39,164 nucleotides of DNA from an uncultured Saprospiraceae bacterium (lineage in GTDB: Bacteria > Bacteroidota > Bacteroidia > Chitinophagales > Saprospiraceae): contig CALCMV010000157.1 of assembly GCA_937967535.1 (NCBI GenBank), positions 1 to 39,164 of the forward strand, in the 5' to 3' direction. Position 1 is the stretch's first letter. The number at the start of each line of letters is the position of its first letter. Positions 23,419 through 35,000 of this stretch are shown here, in pieces. The notes beneath the pieces are model-generated. The model saw only the letters and a program-made list of their open reading frames with translations. It did no database searches and was not told the DNA's origin. The translations under genes were made by a program, and so were the position numbers.

Positions 23419-26400
23419 TTATTCAAAAATATAACGCACACCGAGCAACATTCTCCAACGCGAGCTAAAATCTGCTACATTAAAAACACTGCCTGTTGGT
23501 GCATTGAAAGTATAAGTAGCGATATTTTCGCCACTACTATTGTCAATACCTTCAAAATCAATCAAACTGAATGCGTCAAAATTCGTAAAGTATTTCGCGC
23601 CCCAATTTTGGTTCAATAAATTACCAACATTAAGAATATCGAGTGATACTTGAATCTTATTCGTTGATTCACTGATTTTCGTGCCTACATTGAGGGCGAG
23701 TTTGAGGTCAAAATTATGCTCAAAAGGAGTGCGCGAACCATTGCGCTCGGCATAGTCGCCTCTGCGCGAATTGAGGTAATCGTCAGCACTGATAAAAGCA
23801 TCCAGACTTGCCCACTGTTCGGCAGCACTAAGGATAATTTCGCCGGTATCACCTGTTACATCAAGCAATTGAATCTGGCTGGCATCGGCGGGGACAAAAA
23901 TCAAATCGCCGAAGCTCGAATCACCATTAGATACCCGCCCGTTGTAGATATAAGAAAACGGACGACCAGAACGACCTTCATAAAATAAAGCAGCCGTAAT
24001 GCCGAAGAAATCGTTGAAATCTTTTTGATAAGAAATCAAACTATTCACACGCGAACCCGCAGAAAAATCAGAACGAGAAACATTAAGATAGTTGCGCCCT
24101 GCCGTATTTTCAACGAATCTCCATTGCGAGGAATTTTGCGAAGAAGTACCGTCATTGACGGCAAAAGCATCGCCCAAAGAATAAGCAATTCCTGCCAAAA
24201 AGCCGTTGTTGAAAGGTCGGTCAAGGCGTATCGTGAAGTTATATCCATACCCTTTATTGGTATTATCACCCAAAATAATCCGCGAATACGTATCGTCAAT
24301 TTCATCAAAGCGGTCAAAAATCGGGCGGTCATCTGCGCCTGACAATCGCTCGGTAGTAGGTCGTAGATTGAGGTTGTAATAGACCACATTATTGAGGGTT
24401 TTGGTATAAACGGCATCAAAACCACCTACAAAACCACCGGGCAGATTTTGGTCATAACCCAAATTGGCGCGGAATACCTGCGGGTATCTGAAATCTTCGC
24501 TAAAGAAATCAATTTGACCGGAAGGAATCGCATCGGCAGCCCCGAAATCAGTTGCCTGCGGCTGTGCATCAATGTCAGGATTGAATACAAAAGTAGAATC
24601 AAATTGATTGAAAAACGTACCACCAATCGTGAGACCGTTGTTGGCAAACGAACCGCCGGGCCATACAAAAGGTACACGACTCGTAAAGATACCCAAACCA
24701 CCGCGTACCACACTTGAATTGTCGCCATTGACATCATAATTAAAGCCCAATCGCGGACTCAACATCAGCGCACCTTGCGGCAATTTTCCGGCTTCTGCAC
24801 CATCCAGTGCATCCAAAATTTCTGTCTCACCCGCATAAGCCTCGCGGATAGCAGGTAGGGTATTGTTGTTGAAATTTTCATCTGCCACAGGCTCATCCAA
24901 AAAGAAGGGAATATCAAGGCGCAAGCCATAAGTCAATTTGAGTCTGTCGCTTACCGCAAAACGGTCTTGGGCATAAAAACCAAGCTGCAAAGCATTGAAA
25001 TTCGCGCCGGCTTCTGAACCATCGCCGCGTAAATCATCCACCAATGAATAGCTGCTTACATATTCAAGCGGAGGCGCACCTCCCGTAAAATCATTAATCG
25101 AACCAAACTCGTATTCACCAAAATTCTGGCGAATAAAGAGGTTGTAAATATTATAAAATTCATTGTGCGTACCTATCGTAATGGTGTGTTTTCCTTTGTA
25201 CAAACTAAAATTATCGGTCAGTGTAAATATGTTTTGTGCCAATTGATTTGCCGTAGAAAAAACCTCGCTTCCGAATCGAAGCTGACCACTGCCATCAAAG
25301 ATAGTGATACGCGGAAAATCCATACCCATCGGGTCGCGGTCGTCAAATACTCTTGTGAAACCGACTATCAAATCATTGGAAGACGAGGAGCCAAAAACGC
25401 TGTTTAGCTCCAAAGCAGAAGAATTGGTCGTACTTGGAAAAAGAATACCACCATTTAAGAAGTTAATCGTGCGATTGTTCGAACTGCTTGGTCCTATCGA
25501 AGTACCTCTTGTATAAGAGTGGCGCAGTTTCAATTTGGTAGAATTGTTTAAATTAAAATCCAAACGTGCCAATATTTTTTCACCTTGCAATTCGCGGGTA
25601 TTATTCAAAAAACCACCCGGGTCGTAGCCGTAAGTATTGCGTAAGAAATCTGCAAGCGCATTGATTTCTGCTTCGCTAGATGCTCCCTCATAATTTGAGA
25701 AGTCAAAAGGTTGTGGCGTTTGGTCGCGTTGCAATTCGGCATTGACGAAGAAAAACACCTTGTTCTTCTTGATTGGTCCGCCAAGTCGGAATCCGTAAGT
25801 ATTTGCAGAAAAATCGTCCACTGAGGTACGCTGTTCTCTTGCTTCGTCGTCGCTTAGTTCTTGATTTGGGTCAAATACAAAACGGTGTGTTTGACCCACC
25901 AAATTTTGATTGCGTGTAAAGTAATATGCCGAACCTTCAAAATTATTGGAGCCACTGCGCGTCACCGCATTGATACCACCACCGGCAAAGCCTCCCAAGC
26001 GCACATCATAAGGCGCAAGCACCACCTGAAACTCCTCTATCGCATCAATACTGATGGGTGCAATACCCGTTTGTCCGCCATTCGTTCCTTGGTCCGACAA
26101 GCCGAATACGTCATTATTCACCGCCCCATCAATAAAAATTGAGTTGTAGCGATTATTGGTACCTGCAATTGAGATACCACCATCTGCCGTTGTAGAGGCT
26201 TCGGGTGTGAGTTTGAGAAAATCGTTGAAGTCGCGATTCACCGTTGGTATTGAGCTAATCGTTTCCTCGCCGATAGTCGTCTCTGCACCAGTTCGTTCAG
26301 AGTTGAGCAAACCTGCTTTTTGGGCTGTCACTGTCACCCCTTCGAGTGCGATTGCGCCATCCGAAAGTTTATTATTCAAACTCAAATCCTGACCGAGTGA

Positions 26401-26703
26401 GAGATAAATCCCTTCCCTGACCACATCTTCAAATCCTACATAAGAAGTGGTAATCGTGTAAGGTCCGCCCACGCGCATCGCAGGCAATGTGTAGCCGCCG
26501 TCTTCACGAGTAATCGCGCCATACTGCGTACCTGATGGCATATGTATCGCAATCACCGTAGCACCGATTAGCGACTCACCATTGGTGTCCATTATCGTTC
26601 CGCTTACGGAAGCCGTTGTGACCCCTTGTGCAAAAATAGCCGTTGATAACACACTCATTATCAATAGCAAAAAGACTGATTTAAATAGTTGTATTTTTTT
26701 CAT
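23419..26703 (-). CDS. Oar-like TonB-dependent outer-membrane receptor
   Basis: 1094 residues with a signal peptide (MKKIQLFKSVFLLLIMSV, about 1-25). A carboxypeptidase regulatory-like domain spans about 30-115 (SVSGTIMDTNGESLIGATV, YGAITREDGGYTLPAMRVGG), then a plug domain spans about 140-250 (NRDFNDFLKLTPEAS, NNRYNSIFIDGAVNND, VRLGGFAGGGINAVTRSGSN). A long beta-barrel follows, ending in RMLLGVRYIFE with a terminal aromatic. This is the Oar class, larger and with weaker plug similarity than SusC. No SusD partner is adjacent, so a polysaccharide-uptake role is not implied; transport or adhesion is possible. It is monocistronic with two candidate -7 boxes upstream. Confidence 0.92.
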   Translation of the reverse strand: MKKIQLFKSVFLLLIMSVLSTAIFAQGVTTASVSGTIMDTNGESLIGATVIAIHMPSGTQYGAITREDGGYTLPAMRVGGPYTITTSYVGFEDVVREGIYLSLGQDLSLNNKLSDGAIALEGVTVTAQKAGLLNSERTGAETTIGEETISSIPTVNRDFNDFLKLTPEASTTADGGISIAGTNNRYNSIFIDGAVNNDVFGLSDQGTNGGQTGIAPISIDAIEEFQVVLAPYDVRLGGFAGGGINAVTRSGSNNFEGSAYYFTRNQNLVGQTHRFVFDPNQELSDDEAREQRTSVDDFSANTYGFRLGGPIKKNKVFFFVNAELQRDQTPQPFDFSNYEGASSEAEINALADFLRNTYGYDPGGFLNNTRELQGEKILARLDFNLNNSTKLKLRHSYTRGTSIGPSSSNNRTINFLNGGILFPSTTNSSALELNSVFGSSSSNDLIVGFTRVFDDRDPMGMDFPRITIFDGSGQLRFGSEVFSTANQLAQNIFTLTDNFSLYKGKHTITIGTHNEFYNIYNLFIRQNFGEYEFGSINDFTGGAPPLEYVSSYSLVDDLRGDGSEAGANFNALQLGFYAQDRFAVSDRLKLTYGLRLDIPFFLDEPVADENFNNNTLPAIREAYAGETEILDALDGAEAGKLPQGALMLSPRLGFNYDVNGDNSSVVRGGLGIFTSRVPFVWPGGSFANNGLTIGGTFFNQFDSTFVFNPDIDAQPQATDFGAADAIPSGQIDFFSEDFRYPQVFRANLGYDQNLPGGFVGGFDAVYTKTLNNVVYYNLNLRPTTERLSGADDRPIFDRFDEIDDTYSRIILGDNTNKGYGYNFTIRLDRPFNNGFLAGIAYSLGDAFAVNDGTSSQNSSQWRFVENTAGRNYLNVSRSDFSAGSRVNSLISYQKDFNDFFGITAALFYEGRSGRPFSYIYNGRVSNGDSSFGDLIFVPADASQIQLLDVTGDTGEIILSAAEQWASLDAFISADDYLNSRRGDYAERNGSRTPFEHNFDLKLALNVGTKISESTNKIQVSLDILNVGNLLNQNWGAKYFTNFDAFSLIDFEGIDNSSGENIATYTFNAPTGSVFNVADFSSRWRMLLGVRYIFE

Positions 26704-26737
26704 ACGTAAAAATGATTTTAGTAAAGAAATTCAAACG

Positions 26738-26770
26738 CAAAATTAATGTGAAATACGAAAAGCAAATATA
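26738..26770 (-). promoter_or_regulatory. Promoter region of the TonB receptor gene
   Basis: On the minus strand there is TATATTTG (26763-26770) and, 17 bases downstream, TAATTTTG (26738-26745). Both fit the Bacteroidota TAnnTTTG -7 box; the TTTG of the first could also serve as the -33 element for the second. The start codon is 35 bases further on. Confidence 0.5.
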
Positions 26771-27033
26771 CTATTCGGATTAAAGAATTGTTATTTATCA
26801 GCCTTTTAGTTATTAACAAAAAATTAACATGTCTGTTGCTTATGATGGACTCGAATAAGCCCTTAATACCTGAATCGTGAAGACTTGCACAATTTTGGCA
26901 AAAAATGAGTGAATTTTTCTAAGGAAATAATGCTAAAATGTACTAATGTTTCTGAATTATCGTATTAGCACTGAGGGCAATTACATTAGATAATGGCTTT
27001 ACGCTCGGCTCTTTTGACAGCGATTGTATAAAT

Positions 27034-28071
27034 GTGATAGGAGGCGGCATTACAGGTGTATTCACTGCGAAGATAGCAGATGCCCCCATTCCCGAATTTG
27101 TGTACTACCTCTACGACCACCTCGGCAATACTCGTGTCACATACAGCGTTGAGGTAAAAACACCTACACAGATAGAGCCTACTGTGCTATCTGCCACCGA
27201 CTACTATCCCTATGGAAAAGCCCTACGCACCTACGGCAAAGAACGCTACCAAAGCACCTACCACGAGCGCGATGTGGAGAGTGGTTTTGATTATCGTGGG
27301 GCAAGATTCTACGATAGTGATGTAGCGAGGTTTAATTCGCTTGACCCACACGCCTCGGATTATGCTTCGTGGAGTGATTATAGTTATGTGTTGGGGAATC
27401 CATTAATGCTTATTGATTCTGATGGAAAAGATCCTATAATTCCCAAAATTTACTTGGTAGATTTTGCAGGATTAGATATGGATGTAATAAGTGGCCATGT
27501 CCGTGATATTTTTGCTAAAAATGGATTTGAGGTTACAACAGAAATTATAACACCAGAGCAAGCTCTTGCAATTACACCTTTAGACCAACAAGGGGTCTAC
27601 GGTGTGAGTGTCATCAATACACCTCGTCAAAAAGATGGACCTTATCAATTTTTAGGACATTCAGAAATTAATCATGACTTAATTCTTTTAGCATGGGAAG
27701 ATAATGGCAACATTGGAACTACTACTTATGTGAATTCCAATGAATTTTCCAATGCTGCGTATCGTGAATATACAATGGGATACTTGGCTTCTCATGAAAT
27801 TTTGCATCAAATGTTGGAACAAGCATATCTCTATTATGGATACACGGAAGAAGAAATAAAAACTATGTTTGCCTCAAGTGATTCCGATGGAGAACATTAT
27901 GATAGTGAACCAAATCTGAATAAAGATGGAAGAAATACGAAAATTCCAGAAGGAGCTTCCGATAAGTTAAGACCACAAGAACAAATTTTAAATTCTAATG
28001 ACCATAAATGTCTTCTTCAAAGTTTCTTCTCAGATGTGGGTAGTGATAACTATTTTTTAGGTAGAGACTAA
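27034..28071 (+). CDS. Headless RHS C-terminal tip with HExxH toxin-like domain
   Basis: 345 residues from GTG at 27034; the frame is open from 26956 without an ATG. Residues 20-133 are the end of an RHS core (YYLYDHLGNTRVTY, DYYPYGKALRTYG, FDYRGARFYDSDVARFNSLD, SYVLGNPLMLIDSDGKDP), the usual point at which RHS proteins switch to a variable toxin. The following ~212 residues are unlike the core and carry HEILH at 254-258 with H288 and PNLN downstream, a metallopeptidase-like (zincin) pattern. The many hundred upstream RHS core residues and any signal peptide are absent, so this is a truncated or displaced tip, possibly silent. The next gene, a lipoprotein, is the likely immunity partner. Confidence 0.75.
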   Translation: MIGGGITGVFTAKIADAPIPEFVYYLYDHLGNTRVTYSVEVKTPTQIEPTVLSATDYYPYGKALRTYGKERYQSTYHERDVESGFDYRGARFYDSDVARFNSLDPHASDYASWSDYSYVLGNPLMLIDSDGKDPIIPKIYLVDFAGLDMDVISGHVRDIFAKNGFEVTTEIITPEQALAITPLDQQGVYGVSVINTPRQKDGPYQFLGHSEINHDLILLAWEDNGNIGTTTYVNSNEFSNAAYREYTMGYLASHEILHQMLEQAYLYYGYTEEEIKTMFASSDSDGEHYDSEPNLNKDGRNTKIPEGASDKLRPQEQILNSNDHKCLLQSFFSDVGSDNYFLGRD

Positions 28072-28120
28072 ACCCAAATAAATCACTAAAACAACATAAC
28101 GCATATTAAATTTTGATAAA

Positions 28121-28636
28121 ATGAAAACAGTAATAATATTGAAAGTGTTAATTTTTTCAATGCTTTTATTTTCATGTACAAATGATAAAACTGAAGCAAA
28201 GTTGAAATCAGAAAATAACTTAAATAGTGTGAGTATTGATTTTATTGGATTTAAAAATAAAGTAGGAACAGACAATGATGAATTTAGTAGTAATCCTTTT
28301 GATATAGAAATTACTAACAATCGTGATGAATCAATCTACTTTATTACTCTTGATTACGATTCAACATATATTGTTCCTGAAAAAATACGTAAATACCGAG
28401 AGAAAAACCTGTTGAGTACATCTACTCCTGAAAATTGGAAATTTGGAGTGGCAGAAGTCCACTCCAAATCACAAAGGAACTTTTCTATGGGTAGTTTCTT
28501 CATAAAAGTCCCCCCAAAAGCAGATGTATTTGAATTTTTAATTTGTTATTTTTTCTCTCCTACCGTTGAAGGCGAGAGGAGATGTCAGACATTAAAATAT
28601 AAGTTAGAGGGAAACCTAATAAAAGAGGTTGATTAG
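28121..28636 (+). CDS. Lipoprotein, probable immunity protein for the RHS tip
   Basis: 171 residues with lipobox LLFSC after a short signal (MKTVIILKVLIFSMLLFSC). The mature part is beta-rich with no family I recognise (FDIEITNNRDESIYFITLDY, FFIKVPPKADVFEFLICYFF). The gene begins 49 bases after the toxin stop on the same strand, shares its AT-rich composition, and is followed by a terminator (28746-28794), so the two genes are one unit. A lipoprotein location would fit a toxin acting in the periplasm or cell envelope. The immunity function is inferred from position alone. Confidence 0.6.
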   Translation: MKTVIILKVLIFSMLLFSCTNDKTEAKLKSENNLNSVSIDFIGFKNKVGTDNDEFSSNPFDIEITNNRDESIYFITLDYDSTYIVPEKIRKYREKNLLSTSTPENWKFGVAEVHSKSQRNFSMGSFFIKVPPKADVFEFLICYFFSPTVEGERRCQTLKYKLEGNLIKEVD

Positions 28637-29057
28637 TGTCTTTTTACATTTAATTGTCCTCCCGGAAAACGCCCCACTCACGCTCCCCTCAATCATCACC
28701 TTCAGCCAGATACCCTAGAAGAGTAAATGGCTGCTATCAAGTAAGATGCCCGATACTTCATGTGCCTACAAGCATAACAAGTGTCGGGCATTTTCGTAAT
28801 ACATTTAATCCCAAAAAACACATTCTTCATGCTAAAAAAAACGAACAAACAACAAATTCACCCACCCCAAATCAACGAATCAATCAAATTTGTTGCGAAA
28901 TCCCCGAACAAACCTTAACTTGAAGCCTGAAATACACCATTCATCCGCACACCTAAAAGATTTTTTTCTATTTGTATTTAAGTGAATATTGATAATCAGT
29001 TTTTTATGAAGTAAAAAACAACTAATCACCATTCACGCATCACCAATCACCATACAA
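28637..29057 (+). other. Intergenic region between the RHS cassette and the giant adhesin
   Basis: It contains the cassette terminator (28746-28794), a short GC-richer stretch (28660-28720) that may be a remnant of an older cassette, and an almost G-free leader (29012-29057, ATCACCATTCAC type) directly before the adhesin start. No convincing gene; an 89-codon frame at 28654-28923 is low-complexity. Confidence 0.5.
28746..28794 (+). terminator. Terminator of the RHS/immunity unit
   Basis: A 13-bp stem (ATGCCCGATACTT, 28746-28758, with 28779-28791, one wobble pair), a loop of 20 and TTTT. Confidence 0.75.
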
Positions 29058-32000
29058 ATGAAGCAGGTTTATACTTTACTATTACTCCTTTTATTTGCCC
29101 TGACAATTGTTTCAAATGCTCATGCACAATGCGATGCAGTCATTCTCACGCCTGACCAAACGGAAGTTTGTGACAACTTCTTCATGGTCTCCGCACAAGA
29201 ACCGGCAGGCAACTTTACCGGACAATGGACAGGTCCGGGCAATACCTCTTTTGCTGATGAAAACAGCCCAAGTACTTTCATCACCAATCTCAATCCCGGA
29301 CCCAATACCGTCGTTTGGTCTATATTCGATGCAAGTGGAACGATATGCAATAGTATGTCCATTACACTCATCAATAATGAAGTCACGACCACGCCTATCA
29401 TCACCACCGACAATAATCAGGAAGTGTGTGATGAAAACAATTTTCAGATTGCCGCCAATACCAACCTCAATCCCGGCGAAGTCGGTTCATGGTCGTCCAA
29501 TATTCCCGGCGTTACGTTTTTACCGAACGTTAATAACCCAAATGCCACTGCAAACAATCTCGCTCCCGGCAATAATGTCATTTTCTGGACGATAAGAAAA
29601 GAAGGTTGCTCTGCCAATCCTGCCTCTATCACCGTCATCAATAATGAGGTGATTACAGAGCCTGAAATAGAGCCTTTTTCCGTACTTATCAGTTGCGAAA
29701 CCGATGGCTTCGACGATATATTTGCCAATCTCACCAATCAACTCATTCCCGGCGAAACGGGTACTTGGACAGGACCTCCTGGGGTTACTTTCTCGCCCAA
29801 TTCCGAGTCACCGACCATTGACGGTTTATTGCCCGGTGCCAATGAACTCACATGGACCATCTCGCGTGGCGGATGCCCTGTCAAAACGACTTCCGTTACC
29901 CTCGTCAACGATATGGTAATGACTGATGCTCAAATACTTACGAGCGCACAAGAAGTTTGTGATGAAAATGATTTTAGCATAGAAGGAAATACACCCGCCA
30001 ATGGCGAAACAGGTACATGGACAGGACCCGCAGGTGTCACCTTCTCCGACCCGAATAGCCCGACCAGCACCGTCAACGGCTTACAACCCGGTGATAATGA
30101 AATTTGCTGGACGATTTCACGCGGCAATTGTCCGCCTACACAAGCCTGCGTCATCATCACCAATAATGAAGTGACGACCACATCTAGCATCTCTACTGCC
30201 GATGGACAAGAAGTTTGTGATGAAAATGGCTTCATGGTTTCTGCCAATGCACCCGCACCCGGCGAAACGGGAACTTGGAGTGGACCCGCCGGAGTGACTT
30301 TCATGCCCAATGCCAATTCGCCTGATGCGACTGTAAATAATTTGCCATCCGGCACCAGTACTTTATGTTGGACGATAACACGCGGCGGATGTGATGATAC
30401 TGCAACGGAATCATGTATTGATGTAACAAATAATGAAGTCAACACTACCGCAGCCATCTCCACACAAAACGGACAAGAAGTTTGTGATGAAAACGGTTTT
30501 ATGGTTTCTGCAAATACACCTGCGAGTGGTGAAACAGGAACTTGGAGTGGACCCGCCGGAGTGACTTTCATGCCCAATGCTAATTCGCCTGATGCTACGG
30601 TAAATAATTTGCCACCCGGCACCAGCACACTGTGTTGGACGATAACACGCGGTGGCTGCGACGATACAGCAACGGAAGCCTGTATAGAAGTCACCAATAA
30701 TGAAGTAACCAGCGTTTCAGCCATTGGCACTGCCAACGGACAGGAAGTATGTAATGAAGATAATTTTGCTGCCGATGCCAATGTACCCGCAGACGGCGAA
30801 ACCGGAACTTGGTCAGGACCTCCGGGTGTTACTTTCAGCCCCAATGCCAATGCACCAAGCGTTGTGGTCAATGGTTTGCCGACAGGCACGAGTACTTTAT
30901 GTTGGACTATCACACGCGGCGGATGCGATGATACGACGAGCGAATCTTGTATTGATGTAATGAATAATGAAGTTCTCACGCAATCCGCAATCGCCACCAC
31001 TTCCGGGCAGGAAACTTGCGACAGCGATACTTTTATGGTAGAAGGCAATGCCCCGCAAGGCAACGAAACCGGAACGTGGACAGGACCTCCGGGTGTTACT
31101 TTTGACCCGAATGAAAATTCTCCAAACGCTACCGTCATTGGTTTGCCGCTTGGTACAAGTACACTCACATGGACGATTTCAAATGGTGGCTGCCCTGCTA
31201 CTTCTGCCGAAATTTCTGTACTCAATAACGAACCCACCCAACCCGAAATATCTACTTCGGGCGGACAAGCAATTTGCGATATTGAGAGTTTTACATTAGA
31301 AGCGAATACCCCGGCAACAGGCGAAACAGGCGTTTGGACAGGTCCGGCGGGCGTGATTTATTTACCAAATATAAATTCACCAACGGTAACAGTCAGCAAT
31401 TTGCCACCGGGAGATAATGATTTTACTTGGACAATTTCGCAAGGCGGATGCAGCCTTTCGGATGTGGTGACGGTCACAACATTTAGTACGCCCGTAGGCA
31501 CGACCACCATTTCTGATGTTACGGTGGTAGATGGTAATGATGGTGAAATCGCTATTTGCATCAACGGCGGTACTTCTCCCTACGATGTCACTTGGATGCC
31601 GAATGAGGGAGACCTTGCCCCCGTTGCCGGTCCTTGCGATGCCAATTTTGAAATAACGGGCTTGACCGAAAATGTATATACCATATTTATAACAGATGCC
31701 AACGGCTGTAATGACACTATTCCGAATGTAGCTGTCAGCGGACCTATTTGCGACAACTTCAATATCGGACTCGTAACAACAGTTGGCGAAACCTGCAACG
31801 ATACACAAGACGGTAGTATCACGATTGAAGTACTTGGCGCACAAGGCGATATTACTTATTCGATTGGCAACGGTATTCCCGATGTCACAACTTCCGACAA
31901 TCCCTTTACATTCACCGATTTACCCGCAGGTTCTTACAATCTTTTTGTACAAGATGAACGCCTTTGTCCCGATTCGTTTATCAGCAATCCCGTTGTCGTA

Positions 32001-35000
32001 ACCGAACCTAATCCATTGACTGTCAGTACATCTGTAACGGATTTGGGTACGATTGGCGGCTCGGATGGTGCGGTTTGTATTACGGTAGAAGGTGGTACTG
32101 CGCCTTATACGATTACCTCCGATTGTGGTACGGTGATGTCGGGGGCAGGTTCGTGTGGAGGCGATTTTCACATACCCAACCTAATGGATGTTACTTGTGA
32201 AATTACGATTGTGGATGCTACGGGTGAATGTACGGTAATGACCTCTGCAACGGTCAGCCCGCCCACTTGCGACCTTAGCATTAATGGCGACCCGATTGTT
32301 TCTCAAGTCAATTGTTTTAATGGAAATGATGGTAGTATCACAGTAAATGCTTCAAGTATGGGCGGCGGTATTCAATATTCGATTGATGGCGGAGATACTT
32401 TTATGTCAGGTGCGAGTCCTTTTACTTTTGATAATTTACCTGCCGGAACGTATAATTTGGTCTTGGGAGATGCGCTGAATTGTATGACTTCTTTTGCGAA
32501 TAATCCAATCGTACTCAATAATCCCCCCGAACTTATTGTCACCACAGATACGATACGTACCACTACGGTAGGTGGCAATGATGGTATCATTGATATTTGT
32601 ATTATGGGCGGTACGCCCAATTTTACGGTTGAATATACGCCCAATACCGGATTCTTGACTTCGGTACAAGGCAACTGCGATGCCAATTTCCAAATTCTCG
32701 GACTCATCGAAGGGCAATACGACATCACCGTAACCGATGCCAATGGTTGTGTATTCAATATTAGCGAGACAGTGGAAGGACCGGATTGTTCTTCATTTAC
32801 GATAGGACAGGTATTGGCAGAAAATGAATCTTGCAATGAAGCGGACGATGGTAGCATTACGATTGAAGTTTTGAGCGCAATTGGTGAAATTACTTATTCG
32901 GTAGGCAATGGTATTGAAGATGTTGTGACGAATACCAATCCGTTTACCTTTGAAAATTTGCCTGAAGGAGAATATATTGTATTTGTGGTAGATGAAGTGG
33001 GTTGTTCCAATTCATTTATCAGTAATCCGGTCATCATTACCGCACCCGAAGCATTATCCTTGAGTGCAGATTTGACGAATGTTTCTGTTTTAGGTGGTTC
33101 GGATGGTGCAATCGAAATTAGCGTGACAGGTGGTACAGGACCTTTTACAGCAATCATCAACGGTGCTTCGCAAATGACAAGTGCAGACGGTAATTTTGTT
33201 TTTTCAAATTTACCCGCAGGAGAATATGAAATCGTGGTAACGGATGCGAATGGTTGCGAAATTAGCACTACACAAACCCTCAACGACCCTTCATGTGTAT
33301 TGGAGGTAACGGATGTAATGACCACTCCCGCCTCATGTGCAGGCTTCGCGGATGGTACGATTACAATTACTTCAACAAGTGATAATCCGCCCATCGAATA
33401 TACTATTGATGGTGTGAATTTTCAAGCATCCAATGTCTTTACCGGTTTGACTGCCGGCGAATATACTATCGGTATCAGCGATGCGGTCAATTGTACGGCG
33501 ACCTTTAGCGGCAATCCCGTTGTGGTCGGCGAACCTGCGGCTTTGAATATATTGCCTACGATTTTGAATGTCTCAGCATTAGGTGCTAACAACGGACGTG
33601 TGATTTTGTGTATCAATGGCGGTTCACCCGATTATACAGTCAGCATTGACCCGCCTGCGGGAACGATTACGGAGACCATGGGTAGCTGCGATGCCGACTT
33701 TGAAATTACCGATTTGCCACCGGGCGAATATGTCGTTACGATAAGCGATGCGAATGGTTGTGAAGTCATAATTGACGCGCCTATCGAAGAGCCGGATTGT
33801 TCCGGTTTTATGGTCACGGATGTTATTCCGATGGATAATAATTGTAATGTCAGCAGCCAATCCAATCCCGACCCCGATGGTACGATTGAAATTTTTGTGA
33901 CAGGAGGCGAACCACCTTATGATTACTCCATTTTCGGCGGTGCCAATTCGATTAATTTTGCAGATACTTCCTTCCTTTTTACAGGTTTGAATGTCGGAAC
34001 ATACACCATTTTGGTGACGGATGCGAGTAACTGTGCGGTGGGTTTTGTAGAAACCGTCGAAATCGGCGAACCTGAATTATTGGTCGCGCCTCCGACCATC
34101 ATCGAACCGAGTGTAGTCGGTGCCAGCGATGGTGAAATTTGTCTGAGTCCTTCCGGTGGTATTCCGCCTTATACGGTGATGGCGAGTTGTGGTACGGTCA
34201 TCGAGGGTCCGGGGCAGCAATGCGGTGGCGATTTCCATATCGCAGGGCTTTCGGCAGGGCAATGCGACATCCTCGTGATAGATGCAAATCTCTGTGAGGC
34301 GAGTGGTACGATTATCTTGGAAGACCCGCCTTGCGACCAATTTGGTATCTCGGCAGTCAGTTCAGAAAATGCTTGTTTTGGTGTGGCAGATGGCGAAATT
34401 ACGATTAATATTATGGGAGGTATACCGCCTTACCAATATTCTACGGATGGTGGTGCCACTACGCAGACCAGCAATGATATGTCCTTTACATTCAGTGGAT
34501 TGGCTCCCGGAACTTACGATATTTTTGTATCGGATATGGTGCTGTGTACCGAAGATTTTGCCGACCAAATTGTGATAGAGGAAATTGCTGAATTTGAGGT
34601 AGATGCAGGTATGGATGCCACCGTCGAAATCGGGGAATCCATTGAACTCAACGCCACTTCGAGCGAAGCGGGCGACTACGAATGGATGCCCGCAGATGAT
34701 TTGGATGACCCCTTCTCTGCCAATCCTACCGCGACTCCTATGGATGTTGGAGATATTACTTACGAAGTCACCCTCACTACACCCGATGGCTGTACAGCTA
34801 GCGACGAGGTGAGAATTACGGTAGAAGACAATAGTACCGTAGTAGTGCCAACGGGTTTTACACCAAATGGAGATGGTAATAATGATACGTTTTTCCCTGA
34901 AATCAATGGGAATGTGGATGTACTTTCATTTACGGTATGGAATCGCTGGGGCGAAAAAGTCTACGACAATCCTGCACCTCCGGGTTGGGATGGCACTTAT

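Noticed and set aside
28654..28923. 89-codon frame after the immunity lipoprotein
   Set aside because: It crosses the terminator hairpin, and its sequence is low-complexity Ser/Pro/Arg; no signal or domain.
29930..31237. 435-codon minus-strand open frame inside the giant adhesin gene
   Set aside because: It mirrors the tandem repeats of the plus-strand gene, so the absence of stops is inherited from the repeat unit; it has no recognisable domain, and the plus-strand frame is clearly coding.
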